From the NCBI GenBank assembly GCA_017898095.1, contig JAGKQJ010000022.1, positions 1-37,656 of the forward strand: DNA of 37,656 nucleotides. Direction: 5' to 3'. The notes under the pieces are model-generated. The model was not told the origin of the DNA, searched no databases, and was given only the letters and a program-made list of their open reading frames with translations. The stretch comes from Bacillaceae bacterium Marseille-Q3522 (GTDB lineage Bacteria > Bacillota > Bacilli > Bacillales > Cytobacillaceae). Positions 16,542-26,186 of the stretch are shown here, piece by piece (positions within the stretch are counted from its first letter, which is position 1; every line of letters begins with the position of its first letter). The position numbers and the translations under genes are program-made.

Positions 16542-18728
16542 ATGAAACTAATCATTGCCGAGAAACCGTCCGTTTCGAAAAATATTGCCGATGCCTTGAA
16601 AATTAAGAACAGACAGGACGGTTATTTTGAAGGAAACGGTCATATTATTACATGGGCATTCGGACATTTGCTGCAATTATATGATGCAAAAGATTATGAT
16701 GAAAAAATGTCCGTATGGAGGATGGAGCATTTTCCTTTTATTCCGACTGCTTTTAAATATAAGGTAAAAACAGATTCAAAGAATAAAGATAAGGCGGATA
16801 GAGGGGCGCAAAAGCAATTAAAAATAATTCAACATTTAATGAATCGAAAAGATGTCGATGCAATTATTTCTGCCTGCGACTACGACCGGGAAGGACAGGT
16901 GATCGGTGACAGCATTATTTATACACTAAAACCGAAAAAAACGGTGTACCGTTTATTATTAAACGAATGGACACCTGCTGAAGTAATCAACGGATTAAAA
17001 AATCTAAAACTGAACACGGAATTAAAACCATTGCAGGATGCCGGGATAAGCAGGCAATGGGCAGACTGGGCGATCGGCATTAATTTAACCTCTGTCGCTA
17101 CCCTTAAGTATCAAAAAGGGAAGGGAAAGGCACTAAATATCGGCCGCGTGCTTATGCCAACCTTGAAAATTATTTATGATCGAGATAAAGAAATCGAAAA
17201 CTTTGTTCCGGAAAATTACTATAAGCTGCAGGCAACCTTTCAAACAAATGCAGGCAAGCTTTATGAAGGAACCTATATCGAAAACAAAGAAGAAAAATTT
17301 TCCACAAAAGAAACTTTAGAAGAGATTCAACAGGCATTAACGGATAAAGCGGCAATTGTCAGCGATAAAAAAGTGGAGAAGAAAAAAGAATATCCGCCAT
17401 TTTTGTTTAATCTGTCAAACTTACAAGGTTACATTACCAATAAATACAAAGGCTTTACCTCTGATAAAGTTTTAAAAACCGCGCAAAAACTTTACGAGAA
17501 AAAATATATTACTTACCCTAGAACGGCAAGTGTTGCTTTGGAAGAAAGTCTCGTCGGGAAAGCAGCAAAAGTTTTGAAAACTGTTTCAAGCGATCTACCC
17601 TATAAAGAAGAAATCAAGTTTGTGAAAACAAAACGGGTGTTTAATAACGCAAAAGTGGAAAGCCACAGCGCGATTATTCCTACGTATGTAAAGCCGGCAT
17701 CATTAACTGCAGATGAACAAAAAGTATATCAGGCAATAAAAAATCGTTTTATAATGCAATTTATGCCCGTTGCCGAATATGAAGAAACGATATTAAAAAC
17801 CGAGATGGTGAATGTAAAGTTAAAAGGTTTTTTCCAGTCAAAAGGAAAAGTGCAGCTAATTGAAGGATGGAAAAAGGTAGAAAAAATTCAATCGAAAGAT
17901 ACTTTATTACCTCTTGTGCAAAAAAACGAACAAGTGAGTCTGGAAAAGCATGAAATTACTGCACACGTGACAAAGCCACCTAAGCATCATACGGAAAAAA
18001 CGCTCCTTCGTGTCATGGAGACTTGCGGGAAAAAGATCGATGAAGAAGCTACTGAAGATCATTTGCCAATTCTTAACGGGTTCAGCATCGGCACGCCGGC
18101 AACACGGGCCGACACAATCAAAAAATTAAAGGATGCAGGCTATATTTATACGGAAAATAAAAATTTGTTATGTGCCGAACTCGGGAAAAAACTTGTTGAA
18201 ACCTTTCCTATTAAAAATTTGTTTAATCTCGAATTTACCGGTCATCTTGAAAAATTACTTTTTGATATTGAAAAAAATACTTATCAAAAAGCGGCATTTC
18301 TGCAATTCATCTTTGACTTCACGGCTAAATCGGTGGAAACGATAAAAACAGAGCAGGGAAAAATAATAAACGAAGTAACGATGCAACGAAAAACAAATGA
18401 AGTAATCGGAAAATGCCCCCTTTGCGGGCATGCGGTAATCGAAGGAATAAAAGGCTTTGGTTGCAGCAACTGGAAAAACGGCTGTAAATTTGTTATTTGG
18501 AAAAATGATAAATTTTTAGGGGCAATGAAGAAAAAGCCGACGAAAACAATGGTGAAAAACTTGTTAAAAAACGGGACTGTTGTTGTAAAAGGGCTGACAA
18601 GTAAAAATGGTAATAAATTTGATGCCCGTCTCCGCTATGAAAAAAATAACGACAATGATTATTTTAGCTGGAAGATGGAGTTTGCAAATAAAGCTCCTTT
18701 TAAAAGTAGAAATTTTCAGGAAGGCTGA
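16542..18728 (+). CDS. topB: Type IA DNA topoisomerase (topoisomerase III)
   Basis: A 728-residue enzyme that passes single DNA strands through a transient tyrosyl break. The TOPRIM domain begins MKLIIAEKPS and carries ACDYDREGQ (Asp113, Asp115, Glu117 as metal-binding acids). The active-site tyrosine is Tyr325 in ITYPRTAS. A C-terminal zinc ribbon follows near 625-650 (CPLCG...CSNWKNGC). The usual EGE and PRTDS strings read EGQ and PRTAS here, so it is a divergent TopB type rather than the canonical B. subtilis copy; that type is often carried on plasmids or integrative elements. ATG 16542 has no clear ribosome site directly before it; AAGGAGAG lies about 70 nt upstream. Confidence 0.9.
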   Translation: MKLIIAEKPSVSKNIADALKIKNRQDGYFEGNGHIITWAFGHLLQLYDAKDYDEKMSVWRMEHFPFIPTAFKYKVKTDSKNKDKADRGAQKQLKIIQHLMNRKDVDAIISACDYDREGQVIGDSIIYTLKPKKTVYRLLLNEWTPAEVINGLKNLKLNTELKPLQDAGISRQWADWAIGINLTSVATLKYQKGKGKALNIGRVLMPTLKIIYDRDKEIENFVPENYYKLQATFQTNAGKLYEGTYIENKEEKFSTKETLEEIQQALTDKAAIVSDKKVEKKKEYPPFLFNLSNLQGYITNKYKGFTSDKVLKTAQKLYEKKYITYPRTASVALEESLVGKAAKVLKTVSSDLPYKEEIKFVKTKRVFNNAKVESHSAIIPTYVKPASLTADEQKVYQAIKNRFIMQFMPVAEYEETILKTEMVNVKLKGFFQSKGKVQLIEGWKKVEKIQSKDTLLPLVQKNEQVSLEKHEITAHVTKPPKHHTEKTLLRVMETCGKKIDEEATEDHLPILNGFSIGTPATRADTIKKLKDAGYIYTENKNLLCAELGKKLVETFPIKNLFNLEFTGHLEKLLFDIEKNTYQKAAFLQFIFDFTAKSVETIKTEQGKIINEVTMQRKTNEVIGKCPLCGHAVIEGIKGFGCSNWKNGCKFVIWKNDKFLGAMKKKPTKTMVKNLLKNGTVVVKGLTSKNGNKFDARLRYEKNNDNDYFSWKMEFANKAPFKSRNFQEG

Positions 18729-18814
18729 GGAAGTATGTCTGTCGTCCCGAATGAGGAAATCCAGACTGTATTTTACGCGGGAGCAAATAGTCTTTTCCCC
18801 TGAAACACTGACAA

Positions 18815-18842
18815 TTGCTTGTATCTATTTCCTATCTATAGT
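18815..18842 (+). promoter_or_regulatory. Candidate mntR promoter
   Basis: TTGCTT (18815-18820), a 16-bp spacer, TATAGT (18837-18842), 54 nt before the mntR start. Confidence 0.45.
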
Positions 18843-18895
18843 AGAATTTTTTATGACCGTTGCAATTTAGATGGTGTTAAATGGGAGGTTTAGGG

Positions 18896-19321
18896 ATGCC
18901 AACACCTAGTATGGAAGATTATATAGAAATAATTTATAAATTAATTGATGAAAAAGGCTATGCCCGTGTATCTGATATTGCCGAAGGATTAGAGGTCCAT
19001 CCATCGTCCGTTACAAAAATGGTGCAAAAACTGGACAAAGATCAATATCTCGTCTATGAAAAATACAGGGGCTTAATTTTAACAGCAAAAGGAAAAAAAA
19101 TCGGAAAACGTCTAGTATTCCGTCATGAACTTTTAGAACAGCTTTTACGATCGATCGGCGTAAAAGAGGAAAATATATATAAAGATGTTGAAGGTATTGA
19201 ACATCATCTTAGCTGGGACGCAATTGACCGTGTCGGGGATTTAGTACAATATTTTGAAGAAGATGAAGCTCGTGTGGAAGCGTTAAGAGAAATTCAACAG
19301 CGTAATGAAGAAGTGGAATGA
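18896..19321 (+). CDS. mntR: Manganese-responsive transcriptional regulator MntR
   Basis: A 141-residue DtxR-family homodimeric repressor of manganese uptake genes. The N-terminal winged helix contains [16 protein letters not shown]. All metal ligands match B. subtilis MntR numbering: Asp8, Glu11, His77, Glu99, Glu102 and His103. Asp8 together with Met6 fits Mn(II) selectivity. ATG 18896 is chosen, with GGGAGG at 18883-18888, since the family starts at this [11 protein letters not shown]. It lacks the SH3 domain of longer DtxR proteins, as expected for MntR. No manganese transporter gene is adjacent. A strong terminator follows. Confidence 0.97.
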   Translation: MPTPSMEDYIEIIYKLIDEKGYARVSDIAEGLEVHPSSVTKMVQKLDKDQYLVYEKYRGLILTAKGKKIGKRLVFRHELLEQLLRSIGVKEENIYKDVEGIEHHLSWDAIDRVGDLVQYFEEDEARVEALREIQQRNEEVE

Positions 19322-19420
19322 AATCAGTTATGAAACTGTTCCACCTGCGCAGTGGTTTTTACATGGAGTGAGTTCTGCGCAAAGAAATCGAAGTTAGAAG
19401 CAACTGAAAAAGATGATGAA

Positions 19421-19474
19421 AAAGGCTGCGCCATCTGTGAAAAATAAAAAACAGGTGGTGTCAGCCTTTTTTTT
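19421..19474 (+). terminator. Terminator of mntR
   Basis: AAAGGCTG (19421-19428) with CAGCCTTT (19462-19469), plus an inner stem CCATCTGT/ACAGGTGG, then a T-run. Confidence 0.9.
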
Positions 19475-19610
19475 GTCTGGATGTCATACAATTTTATGAA
19501 CATAAATGAAATTTTTCACATTTTTGTTGATAATGTTTGAAAGACGTCACAATTTAACGCGGGAATTTCAATTACAATTACAAGATAGGATGTATATGGA
19601 GGTGGAAAGA

Positions 19611-20621
19611 ATGAGTATATTACCGAAGAAAAATGAACTTGGTTTTTATGAAATTCGCCTCGAATCCATTGGCGGACTTGGTGCCAATTTAGCCGGAAAA
19701 ATGCTTGCAGAAGCAGGTGTATTGGGGCTTGGTTTAAACGGCGCCAATTTTTCATCTTACGGCTCTGAAAAAAAAGGTACTCCCGTGAAAAGCTTTGTGC
19801 GTTTTTGTGAACCTGAAACGGAAATAAGAGATCACAGTCCGATTGAACAGCCGCATGTCATCGGGATTTTTCATGAAGCGTTATATAAAACGGTTGACGT
19901 ACTAAGCGGCTTAAGAGCGGATGGAATTGTGTTGGTTAACTCTGTACGAAAATTGGATGAGATAAAAGAAGATTTAAAAATAAAGCACGGGCAATTAGCA
20001 GTTGTTGATGCTTTAGGAATTGCAGTTGAGGAAAAAACAAAAGTCAATACTGCGATGCTCGGGGCATTATTCAGGATCTGTGATTTTTTAGATCCGGAAT
20101 CAATGCGAAATGTCATTCGCGATACGTTTGCGGCAAAATATCCTCATTTAATAGAAGCAAATATCCGCACATTTGACCGCGGCTACCATGAAGTGCAACT
20201 GAAAAATTACGGAGAAGGAACAGATGGAAAAAAATTCAAACGATTGGAACCGGTACTTGGGTATGAAACACAGCCAATCGGCGGTGTGATCACGGCTCAG
20301 GGTAATAGTCTACTAAAAGATGTAAGCAGTTCGCGGCAGGGGTATATGCCTTCCTTGCTGATGGAAAAATGTATTCACTGTGCTGCCTGCGATCACGTAT
20401 GTCCGGATTTTTGCTTTGTGTGGGAAGCGGGAGAAGACAAACGCGGTCGCAAAACGATGTTTTTAAAGGGTATTGACTATCAATATTGTAAAGGCTGTTT
20501 AAAATGTATCGAAGCCTGCCCGACCGGAGCTTTACAGTCTCTTCGTGAAGAGATTGGCTATGCCAAAGAAATAACCGTAAAACATCATTATCCATTTGCG
20601 GAAGGGGTGAGCAGAATATGA
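19611..20621 (+). CDS. 2-oxoacid:ferredoxin oxidoreductase, fused gamma-delta subunit
   Basis: A 336-residue fusion. Residues 1-195 are the gamma domain (GGLGANLAGKMLAEAG, then GANFSSYGSEKKGTPVKSF). Residues 245-310 are a delta-type ferredoxin domain with two [4Fe-4S] motifs: Cys254, 257, 260, 264 (CIHCAACDHVCP) and Cys293, 296, 299, 303 (CKGCLKCIEACP). ATG 19611 follows GGAGGTGG by about 6 nt; the frame's upstream extension is unsupported. It overlaps the next gene by 4 nt (ATGA), so the subunits are made together. The complex oxidises a 2-oxoacid to acyl-CoA and passes electrons to ferredoxin. Pyruvate is the simplest substrate guess, but it is not demonstrated. Confidence 0.9.
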   Translation: MSILPKKNELGFYEIRLESIGGLGANLAGKMLAEAGVLGLGLNGANFSSYGSEKKGTPVKSFVRFCEPETEIRDHSPIEQPHVIGIFHEALYKTVDVLSGLRADGIVLVNSVRKLDEIKEDLKIKHGQLAVVDALGIAVEEKTKVNTAMLGALFRICDFLDPESMRNVIRDTFAAKYPHLIEANIRTFDRGYHEVQLKNYGEGTDGKKFKRLEPVLGYETQPIGGVITAQGNSLLKDVSSSRQGYMPSLLMEKCIHCAACDHVCPDFCFVWEAGEDKRGRKTMFLKGIDYQYCKGCLKCIEACPTGALQSLREEIGYAKEITVKHHYPFAEGVSRI

Positions 20622-22897
20622 CTGTAACTGTAAAAGAAAAAGCAAAGCAAACGATTACTTTTGAATCAGGAAATGAGATGGCAGCGATGGCAGCTGCCCA
20701 AATTAATTATCATATTATGGGTTATTTTCCAATTACGCCTTCAACAGAGATCGCCCAATATTTAGATCAAATGAAAGCCAGAGGAGAACATGATATTCAG
20801 CTGATTGCGGCAGACGGGGAACACGGCTCGGCAGGAATCTGTTATGGCGCAGCTTTGACTGGTGCCAGAGTTCTCAATGCAACAAGTGCAAATGGATTTA
20901 TGTATATGCTGGAACAGCTGCCTGTCCAATCGGGAACACGATTCCCGATGGTACTGAACTTAGTGACACGGGCGATAAGCGGTCCGTTGGATATTCGCGG
21001 TGACCATTCAGATCTATACTTTGCTCTTAATACGGGATGGGTAATCTTAACAGCACGCTCGCCGCAGGCTGTTTACGATTTTAATATTCTTGCGTTAAAG
21101 CTGGCTGAGCACAGCAAAGTCCGCTTGCCGGTGATTGTTGCCTATGATGGATTTTATACTTCCCATCAGAAAAGAAAAGTTTCCTATTTTACCAATCGTT
21201 CGGTAGTACAGGAATTTGTCGGCGATGCACCAGCCGGTTACCCCCATATCGGTGATCCGAAAAAGCCTGTTACGATCGGGGCGCATATGAATGGCGATGA
21301 TTTATTAAACAATCATTATCAACAATCAGAAGCTTTATATAAGGCGGAAGAAGTATTCCGCAAACTTTCCGCTGAATTTGCGGAAATTTCGGGGAGAAAA
21401 TATGAAATTGTCGATTTGTACAGGATGGAAGATGCGGAAATTGCGCTATTTCTATTAAATTCTGCCGCTGAAACCGCCAAGGATGTTGCGGATCGGTTGC
21501 GGAGCCAGGGAATAAAGGCGGGAGTGATCAGCCCGAATCTGCTTCGCCCGTTTCCTGCTAAACAAATCAGGGAGGCATTAAAGCATGTAAAAGCGCTTCT
21601 TATCGGAGAACGTGCTGATTCATACGGCGGCCACGGTCCTAATCTGACACATGAAGTTAAAGCGGCACTGCAGGAAGATCCTGATAATAAAACAATCGTG
21701 TTAAGCCGGGTATTTGGTCTTGGCGGAAAGGATTTTTACGCAGACGATGCCGCCAACTTTTATGCATACGCGATTGCGGCAATGAAACAGGGCTTTGCTG
21801 AAAAACCGTTTGATTATTACGGAGTTACTCCCGGCAGAATGGCAGATAAATTTAAGCAAGTAATCGAACCGCAGTACGGAGAAGTATTCAAATCAGGTTT
21901 GATTCAAGTAACACAGGATGAAGAAACAAACCGCTTGAAAGTGAAAATTCCGCCTTTACGCGCCTTGACTGCAAAGCCGAAGCGGCTTGCTTCCGGCCAC
22001 GGCGCCTGTCCCGGATGCGGGATTTTTTCAGGACTCGAATTATTTTTTAAAGGGATAGAAGGAGATATTGTCATATTATTTCAGACGGGCTGCGGCTATG
22101 TTGTTTCTGCAGCATATCCTTACTCTTCTTATAAACAGACAATGGTTCATAATTTGTTTCAAAACGGGCCGGCAACCCTTTCCGGTACTGTGGAAGCAAT
22201 TGCACAGTTAAGGCTGCGGGGGGAACTGCAAGTAGACGAGGATCCGACGTATGTCGTTGTGACTGGCGACGGCGGTATGGATATCGGTATGGGCTCGGCA
22301 ATCGGAACCGCACTTCGCAACCATAAACTGATTATTCTCGAATATGATAATGAAGGCTATATGAATACCGGTTCACAAATGTCGTACTCGACTCCGATCG
22401 GACACCGGACAAGCACGACGAATGTCGGACGCACGGAGAAAGGCAAAGCTTTTCACCATAAAGACACACCGCAGATTATGGCAGCAACAAACATTCCTTA
22501 CGTGTTCACGGGAACGGAGGCATTCCCGCAGGATTTAGTGAAAAAGGCGGCAAAAGCACAGTGGTATGCAAGTAATGTCGGCACTGTTTATGGGAAAATC
22601 TTAATTACATGCCCTTTAAATTGGAAATCTGAAGAGCGTTATGGCACAAAAATTATCGAAGCTGCAGTGAATTCCTGCTTTTTCCCGCTTTATGAAGTGG
22701 AACAGGGGAGTACAACGATCACCTATGATCCGCAAAAGAAAAACAAGAAAGTTCCGTTAACAGACTGGTTGAAATATATGGGGAAAACGAAACATTTATT
22801 AAAAGAAGAAAACAGGGAACTATTGGAAGAATTTCAGATTGAAGTAGAAAACAGATGGCTAAAGCTGAAAGCCAAACATGATAATCCGTTTTTGTAG
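20618..22897 (+). CDS. 2-oxoacid:ferredoxin oxidoreductase, fused alpha-beta subunit
   Basis: A 759-residue fusion of the alpha subunit (about 1-420; NYHIMGYFPITPSTEIAQYL near the N-terminus, GDHSD in the pyrimidine-binding part) and the beta subunit (about 450-740). The beta part has the cluster-ligand start GHGACPGCG (about 456-464), the ThDP/Mg motif GDGGMDIG near 550 and DNEGYMNTGSQMS. With the preceding gamma-delta gene it completes a four-domain enzyme on two polypeptides. The start ATG 20618 overlaps the previous stop. Common aerobic bacilli such as B. subtilis lack this complex, so it suggests a ferredoxin-based or anaerobic branch of metabolism here. Confidence 0.9.
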   Translation: MTVTVKEKAKQTITFESGNEMAAMAAAQINYHIMGYFPITPSTEIAQYLDQMKARGEHDIQLIAADGEHGSAGICYGAALTGARVLNATSANGFMYMLEQLPVQSGTRFPMVLNLVTRAISGPLDIRGDHSDLYFALNTGWVILTARSPQAVYDFNILALKLAEHSKVRLPVIVAYDGFYTSHQKRKVSYFTNRSVVQEFVGDAPAGYPHIGDPKKPVTIGAHMNGDDLLNNHYQQSEALYKAEEVFRKLSAEFAEISGRKYEIVDLYRMEDAEIALFLLNSAAETAKDVADRLRSQGIKAGVISPNLLRPFPAKQIREALKHVKALLIGERADSYGGHGPNLTHEVKAALQEDPDNKTIVLSRVFGLGGKDFYADDAANFYAYAIAAMKQGFAEKPFDYYGVTPGRMADKFKQVIEPQYGEVFKSGLIQVTQDEETNRLKVKIPPLRALTAKPKRLASGHGACPGCGIFSGLELFFKGIEGDIVILFQTGCGYVVSAAYPYSSYKQTMVHNLFQNGPATLSGTVEAIAQLRLRGELQVDEDPTYVVVTGDGGMDIGMGSAIGTALRNHKLIILEYDNEGYMNTGSQMSYSTPIGHRTSTTNVGRTEKGKAFHHKDTPQIMAATNIPYVFTGTEAFPQDLVKKAAKAQWYASNVGTVYGKILITCPLNWKSEERYGTKIIEAAVNSCFFPLYEVEQGSTTITYDPQKKNKKVPLTDWLKYMGKTKHLLKEENRELLEEFQIEVENRWLKLKAKHDNPFL

Positions 22898-22922
22898 AAA
22901 AGAAAATAATGAGTCTTGATTT

Positions 22923-23020
22923 TCTTTGAATGTTTTTAAGGGTTAAGACTCCCACCTCTAAGCGAAACGCAGGTGGGATTTCCCAATCAGGTGGGGTAGA
23001 GTCTCCACCTGATTTTCACT
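22923..23020 (+). repeat. Module-2 dispersed hairpin repeat, copy 3
   Basis: CTTTGAATG, AAGGGTTAAGACTCCCACC, then CGCAGGTGGGATTTCCC, closing one hairpin. Then AATCAGGTGG (22985-22994) pairs perfectly with CCACCTGATT, enclosing GGTAGAGTCT. The CTTTGAATGTTTT start is shared with copy 1. Confidence 0.7.
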
Positions 23021-23057
23021 AATTACTGAGCCAAGAGGGTTCCGCTGTAGTGAGCCT

Positions 23058-23145
23058 GTCAACCGACTTTCACGGCATATCATCGTTTTACTCCAGTATT
23101 CCAGTATTCCATGATTCGGTTGACTGCCCCTTAATCTGCGATAAA
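23058..23145 (-). repeat. Truncated or hybrid left end of the modular element
   Basis: On the minus strand it starts TTTATCGCAGATTAAGGGGC and AGT, identical to intact copies, then switches to unrelated sequence bounded by TCGGTTGAC and GTCAACCGA (23116-23124 with 23058-23066), which form a new hairpin. No right end follows. A module-2 copy lies beside it. Confidence 0.7.
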
Positions 23146-23196
23146 TTGAAGATAACCTGTTCTTTGCAAAAGGTTCCAGGCTAATGATAGCTGTTC

Positions 23197-24105
23197 TCAT
23201 TCCCATTCATATGGTGTTTCCTGATATACATAATAATTTAACCAATTGGAAAAAAGCAAATGAGCATGCGAGCGCCATATATTTAATGGGCGTTTTTCCG
23301 GGTCATCATTTGGATAATAATTTTTTGGAAGCTGGATTGGTAATTTCCGCTGTAAGTCCCGGTGATATTCTTCGGCTAATGTATACAGCTCATATTCCAA
23401 ATGCCCCGTCACCATAATTTGTTTTCCGTTATTCGCACTAAGAATAAAGGGACCAGCTTCATCAGAAGATGCTAACAGTTGAATCGCGGGTTGATCTTCT
23501 ATTTCCTTCGCGGCAATGTCCGTATGCCGTGAATGCGGCGCATAAAAAAGATCATCGAAACCGCGTAATAATTTTTCAGATCGTTTACGTACAACATGTG
23601 GAAAGACACCAAAGCATTTTGCCGGCAGCTGCACTTTATGAATACCAAAGTGATAATATAATGCTGCTTGCGCTCCCCAACAAATATGAAGTGTTGACGT
23701 TACATTCGTTTTTGTCCACTCCATAATTGTAACGAGCTCTTCCCAATAGTCAACTTCCTCAAAGCGCAACATTTCGACAGGTGCTCCTGTGATAATCATT
23801 CCGTCAAATTTTTTCGCTTTTATTTCAGCCAGGCTTGTGTAAAATTGATCTAGATGAATCGAACTTGTGTTTTTTGCTTCATGGGAAACCGTATGGAGAA
23901 AGGAAATATTCACTTGTAATGGTGTATTCCCAAGGAGTCTCAACAATTGCACTTCAGTTTTTTCTTTTTCCGGCATTAAGTTCAATATTAAAATGTTAAG
24001 GGGACGAATATCCTGCTGGCTTGCACGGACATTATCCATCACAAAAATATTTTCTTTTTCTAAAATTTCACGTGCAGGTAAAAGCTTTGGAATTTTGATT
24101 GGCAA
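23197..24105 (-). CDS. metA: Homoserine O-acetyltransferase (MetA family)
   Basis: A 302-residue enzyme of the methionine pathway that acylates homoserine. The catalytic triad is Cys142 (HICWGAQA), His235 and Glu237 (GHLEYE). Residue 111 is Glu in GAPVEML: in the Bacillus cereus enzyme Glu111 selects acetyl-CoA, whereas Gly there selects succinyl-CoA. So this MetA is predicted to be an acetyltransferase despite the family's old name. The start ATG is at 24103-24105 behind GGAGAGATG. A promoter is seen, but no S-box (SAM riboswitch) in its short leader, which is worth noting for a methionine gene. Confidence 0.95.
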   Translation of the reverse strand: MPIKIPKLLPAREILEKENIFVMDNVRASQQDIRPLNILILNLMPEKEKTEVQLLRLLGNTPLQVNISFLHTVSHEAKNTSSIHLDQFYTSLAEIKAKKFDGMIITGAPVEMLRFEEVDYWEELVTIMEWTKTNVTSTLHICWGAQAALYYHFGIHKVQLPAKCFGVFPHVVRKRSEKLLRGFDDLFYAPHSRHTDIAAKEIEDQPAIQLLASSDEAGPFILSANNGKQIMVTGHLEYELYTLAEEYHRDLQRKLPIQLPKNYYPNDDPEKRPLNIWRSHAHLLFSNWLNYYVYQETPYEWE

Positions 24106-24156
24106 ACCATCATCTCTCCTTCAAAAAGTATTGCAAACGTCTTTTTTGCTAAATCA

Positions 24157-24185
24157 ATTATAGTTTTGATTTAATCTTAAGGCAA
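24157..24185 (-). promoter_or_regulatory. Sigma-A promoter of metA
   Basis: Minus strand: TTGCCT (24180-24185), a 17-bp spacer, TATAAT (24157-24162). This leaves a leader of about 45 nt, too short for a SAM riboswitch. Confidence 0.7.
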
Positions 24186-24242
24186 CGGAAATAATTATAC
24201 AGAAAGAATGCTCACAATGTTACAATATAAAAAGAAAAGCAA

Positions 24243-24383
24243 AAGGCGCCTTGCGCCGGACAAAGAAAAGTGGAGAGGCAAACGGAGGCCGAAAGTCGGA
24301 TGTCAGAGGACGGTTTAGACAAACTCGCCATGTGAGTTTCAAAATTTTTAACTTCTCATCTCCCACTTCCCACTTCTAGCTAA
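24243..24383. repeat. Low-complexity/inverted-repeat spacer before fhs
   Basis: Contains GGCGCC..GGCGCC-type pairing (GGCGCCTTGCGCC, near 24246-24258), GTCAGAGGACGG (24302-24313) and a pyrimidine-rich stretch, CTTCTCATCTCCCACTTCCC. A related GTCAGAGGACAG follows fhs near 26127, so fhs is bracketed by similar sequence. There is no ORF. Confidence 0.45.
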
Positions 24384-24414
24384 AACAGATGATAAGCATT
24401 ATTAGGAGGCATCT

Positions 24415-26103
24415 ATGACGACAAAACAACAATACAAATCAGATATCGAAATTGCTCAAGCCGCTGTAATGAAACCAATTTCGCAAATTGCGGAAATGAT
24501 CGGACTTCATGAAGATGATCTTGAACTATATGGGAAATATAAAGCTAAGCTCTCCTTTTCCGCCTTAAAAAAGATATCCACAGCAACAAAAGGGAAAATT
24601 ATTCTCGTAACAAGTATCAACCCGACACCAGCAGGAGAGGGAAAATCAACGGTCACCGTCGGCTTAGGAGATGCTTTACACCTTCTTGGTAAAAAGGCGA
24701 TCATCGCGATGAGAGAGCCTTCTCTCGGACCGACAATGGGGTTAAAAGGCGGCGCCGCAGGAGGCGGTTATGCGCAAGTGCTGCCTATGGAAGATATTAA
24801 CTTGCACTTTACCGGAGATATTCATGCCATTACAACGGCGAATAATGCCTTAAGTGCTTTTATCGATAATCATTTGCAACAAGGAAACAGCCTGCAAATT
24901 GATTCACGAAGAATCGTCTGGAAACGGGCAGTCGATTTAAATGACCGTACCCTCAGAAAAGTGATTGTTGGACTTGGCGGTCCGTTCCAAGGGGTTCCGC
25001 GTGAAGACGGGTTTGATATTACGGTAGCTTCGGAAATAATGGCTGTGTTATGCTTGGCTACAGACTTAATGGATTTAAAACAACGGTTGGCGAGGATTGT
25101 CGTTGCTTACAACTTTCAAAAAGAGCCGGTTACTGTCAAAGATTTAGGTGTTGAAGGTGCTTTAGCTTTATTGTTAAAGGATGCCGTGAAACCGAATCTT
25201 GTGCAAACAATCGGCCATGCGCCCGCACTTATCCACGGCGGCCCATTTGCTAATATTGCACACGGTTGTAATAGTGTTATTGCCACGAAGGCGGCAAGCC
25301 ATTTAGCAGATTATGTTGTCACAGAAGCCGGCTTTGGCGCGGATCTGGGTGCGGAAAAATATTTAAATATTAAAGCGAGAGAATCCGGACTGGAACCGGA
25401 AGTTGTCGTGATTGTTGCGACAATCCGCGCTCTAAAAATGCACGGCGGTCTCAAAAAGGACGAGCTGAGTAATGAAGATATCACGGCTTTACAAGCGGGC
25501 TTTAGCAATTTGCAAAAGCATACGGAAACAATAAAGGAATTTGGAATTCCGGCTGTAATAGCAGTTAATCGTTTTGTTACGGACTCAGATTTAGAAATTC
25601 AAACGCTCGTTTCACTTTGCAAGCAGGAGAATCTCCCTATTGCCTTAACGGAAGTTTGGGAAAAAGGCGGAAAGGGCGGCATTGAACTTGCTGAAAAAGT
25701 AATGAAAATAATAGAGAAGCAACATGCACATTATAAGCCTTTATACGAGTTATCTGCACCAATTGAGGAAAAGATCCGTACAATTGTAAAAAAGGTCTAC
25801 GGCGGAAACAATGTCGATTTTGCTCCAAAAGCACGCAGACAAATAGAATTGTACAAGCAATATGGCTGGGATCACTTGCCGATATGTATGGCGAAAACAC
25901 AATATTCGCTGTCAGATAATCCGAAAAAACTTGGAAGACCTGCTGATTTCACCATAACAGTCAGAGAAATAAAACCATCAATCGGCGCAGGCTTCCTCGT
26001 AGCATTAACTGGAGATGTCATGACAATGCCCGGACTGCCAAAAAATCCGGCTGCACTAAAAATGGACGTTGATAAAAACGGAAAAGCCATCGGGCTATTC
26101 TAG
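24415..26103 (+). CDS. fhs: Formate-tetrahydrofolate ligase
   Basis: A 562-residue enzyme that joins formate and tetrahydrofolate using ATP, giving 10-formyl-THF for purine and fMet-tRNA synthesis. The P-loop TPAGEGKST (71-79) is intact, followed by [23 protein letters not shown] in pieces and the [13 protein letters not shown] segment. The length is typical (about 555-560). AGGAGGC lies 6-7 nt before ATG 24415. It is monocistronic. Its neighbour metA also touches one-carbon/methionine metabolism, but the two are divergent. Confidence 0.97.
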   Translation: MTTKQQYKSDIEIAQAAVMKPISQIAEMIGLHEDDLELYGKYKAKLSFSALKKISTATKGKIILVTSINPTPAGEGKSTVTVGLGDALHLLGKKAIIAMREPSLGPTMGLKGGAAGGGYAQVLPMEDINLHFTGDIHAITTANNALSAFIDNHLQQGNSLQIDSRRIVWKRAVDLNDRTLRKVIVGLGGPFQGVPREDGFDITVASEIMAVLCLATDLMDLKQRLARIVVAYNFQKEPVTVKDLGVEGALALLLKDAVKPNLVQTIGHAPALIHGGPFANIAHGCNSVIATKAASHLADYVVTEAGFGADLGAEKYLNIKARESGLEPEVVVIVATIRALKMHGGLKKDELSNEDITALQAGFSNLQKHTETIKEFGIPAVIAVNRFVTDSDLEIQTLVSLCKQENLPIALTEVWEKGGKGGIELAEKVMKIIEKQHAHYKPLYELSAPIEEKIRTIVKKVYGGNNVDFAPKARRQIELYKQYGWDHLPICMAKTQYSLSDNPKKLGRPADFTITVREIKPSIGAGFLVALTGDVMTMPGLPKNPAALKMDVDKNGKAIGLF

Positions 26104-26186
26104 AACAGAAGTCAGTGGCAGGGAGTCAGAGGACAGATTTACAGAAACCGGCTGGCCAAAAGTGACCTGCTTCCGGCTTCGGCTCT

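Noticed and set aside
19506-19610. Upstream extension of the gamma-delta subunit
   Set aside because: The extension starts in the A/T-rich promoter region. GGAGGTGG before ATG 19611 decides the start.
19611-26103. Acetogenesis (Wood-Ljungdahl) cluster from ferredoxin oxidoreductase plus fhs
   Set aside because: No CO dehydrogenase, corrinoid protein or other folate-branch genes. fhs is common in bacilli, and the genes are separated by metA on the other strand.
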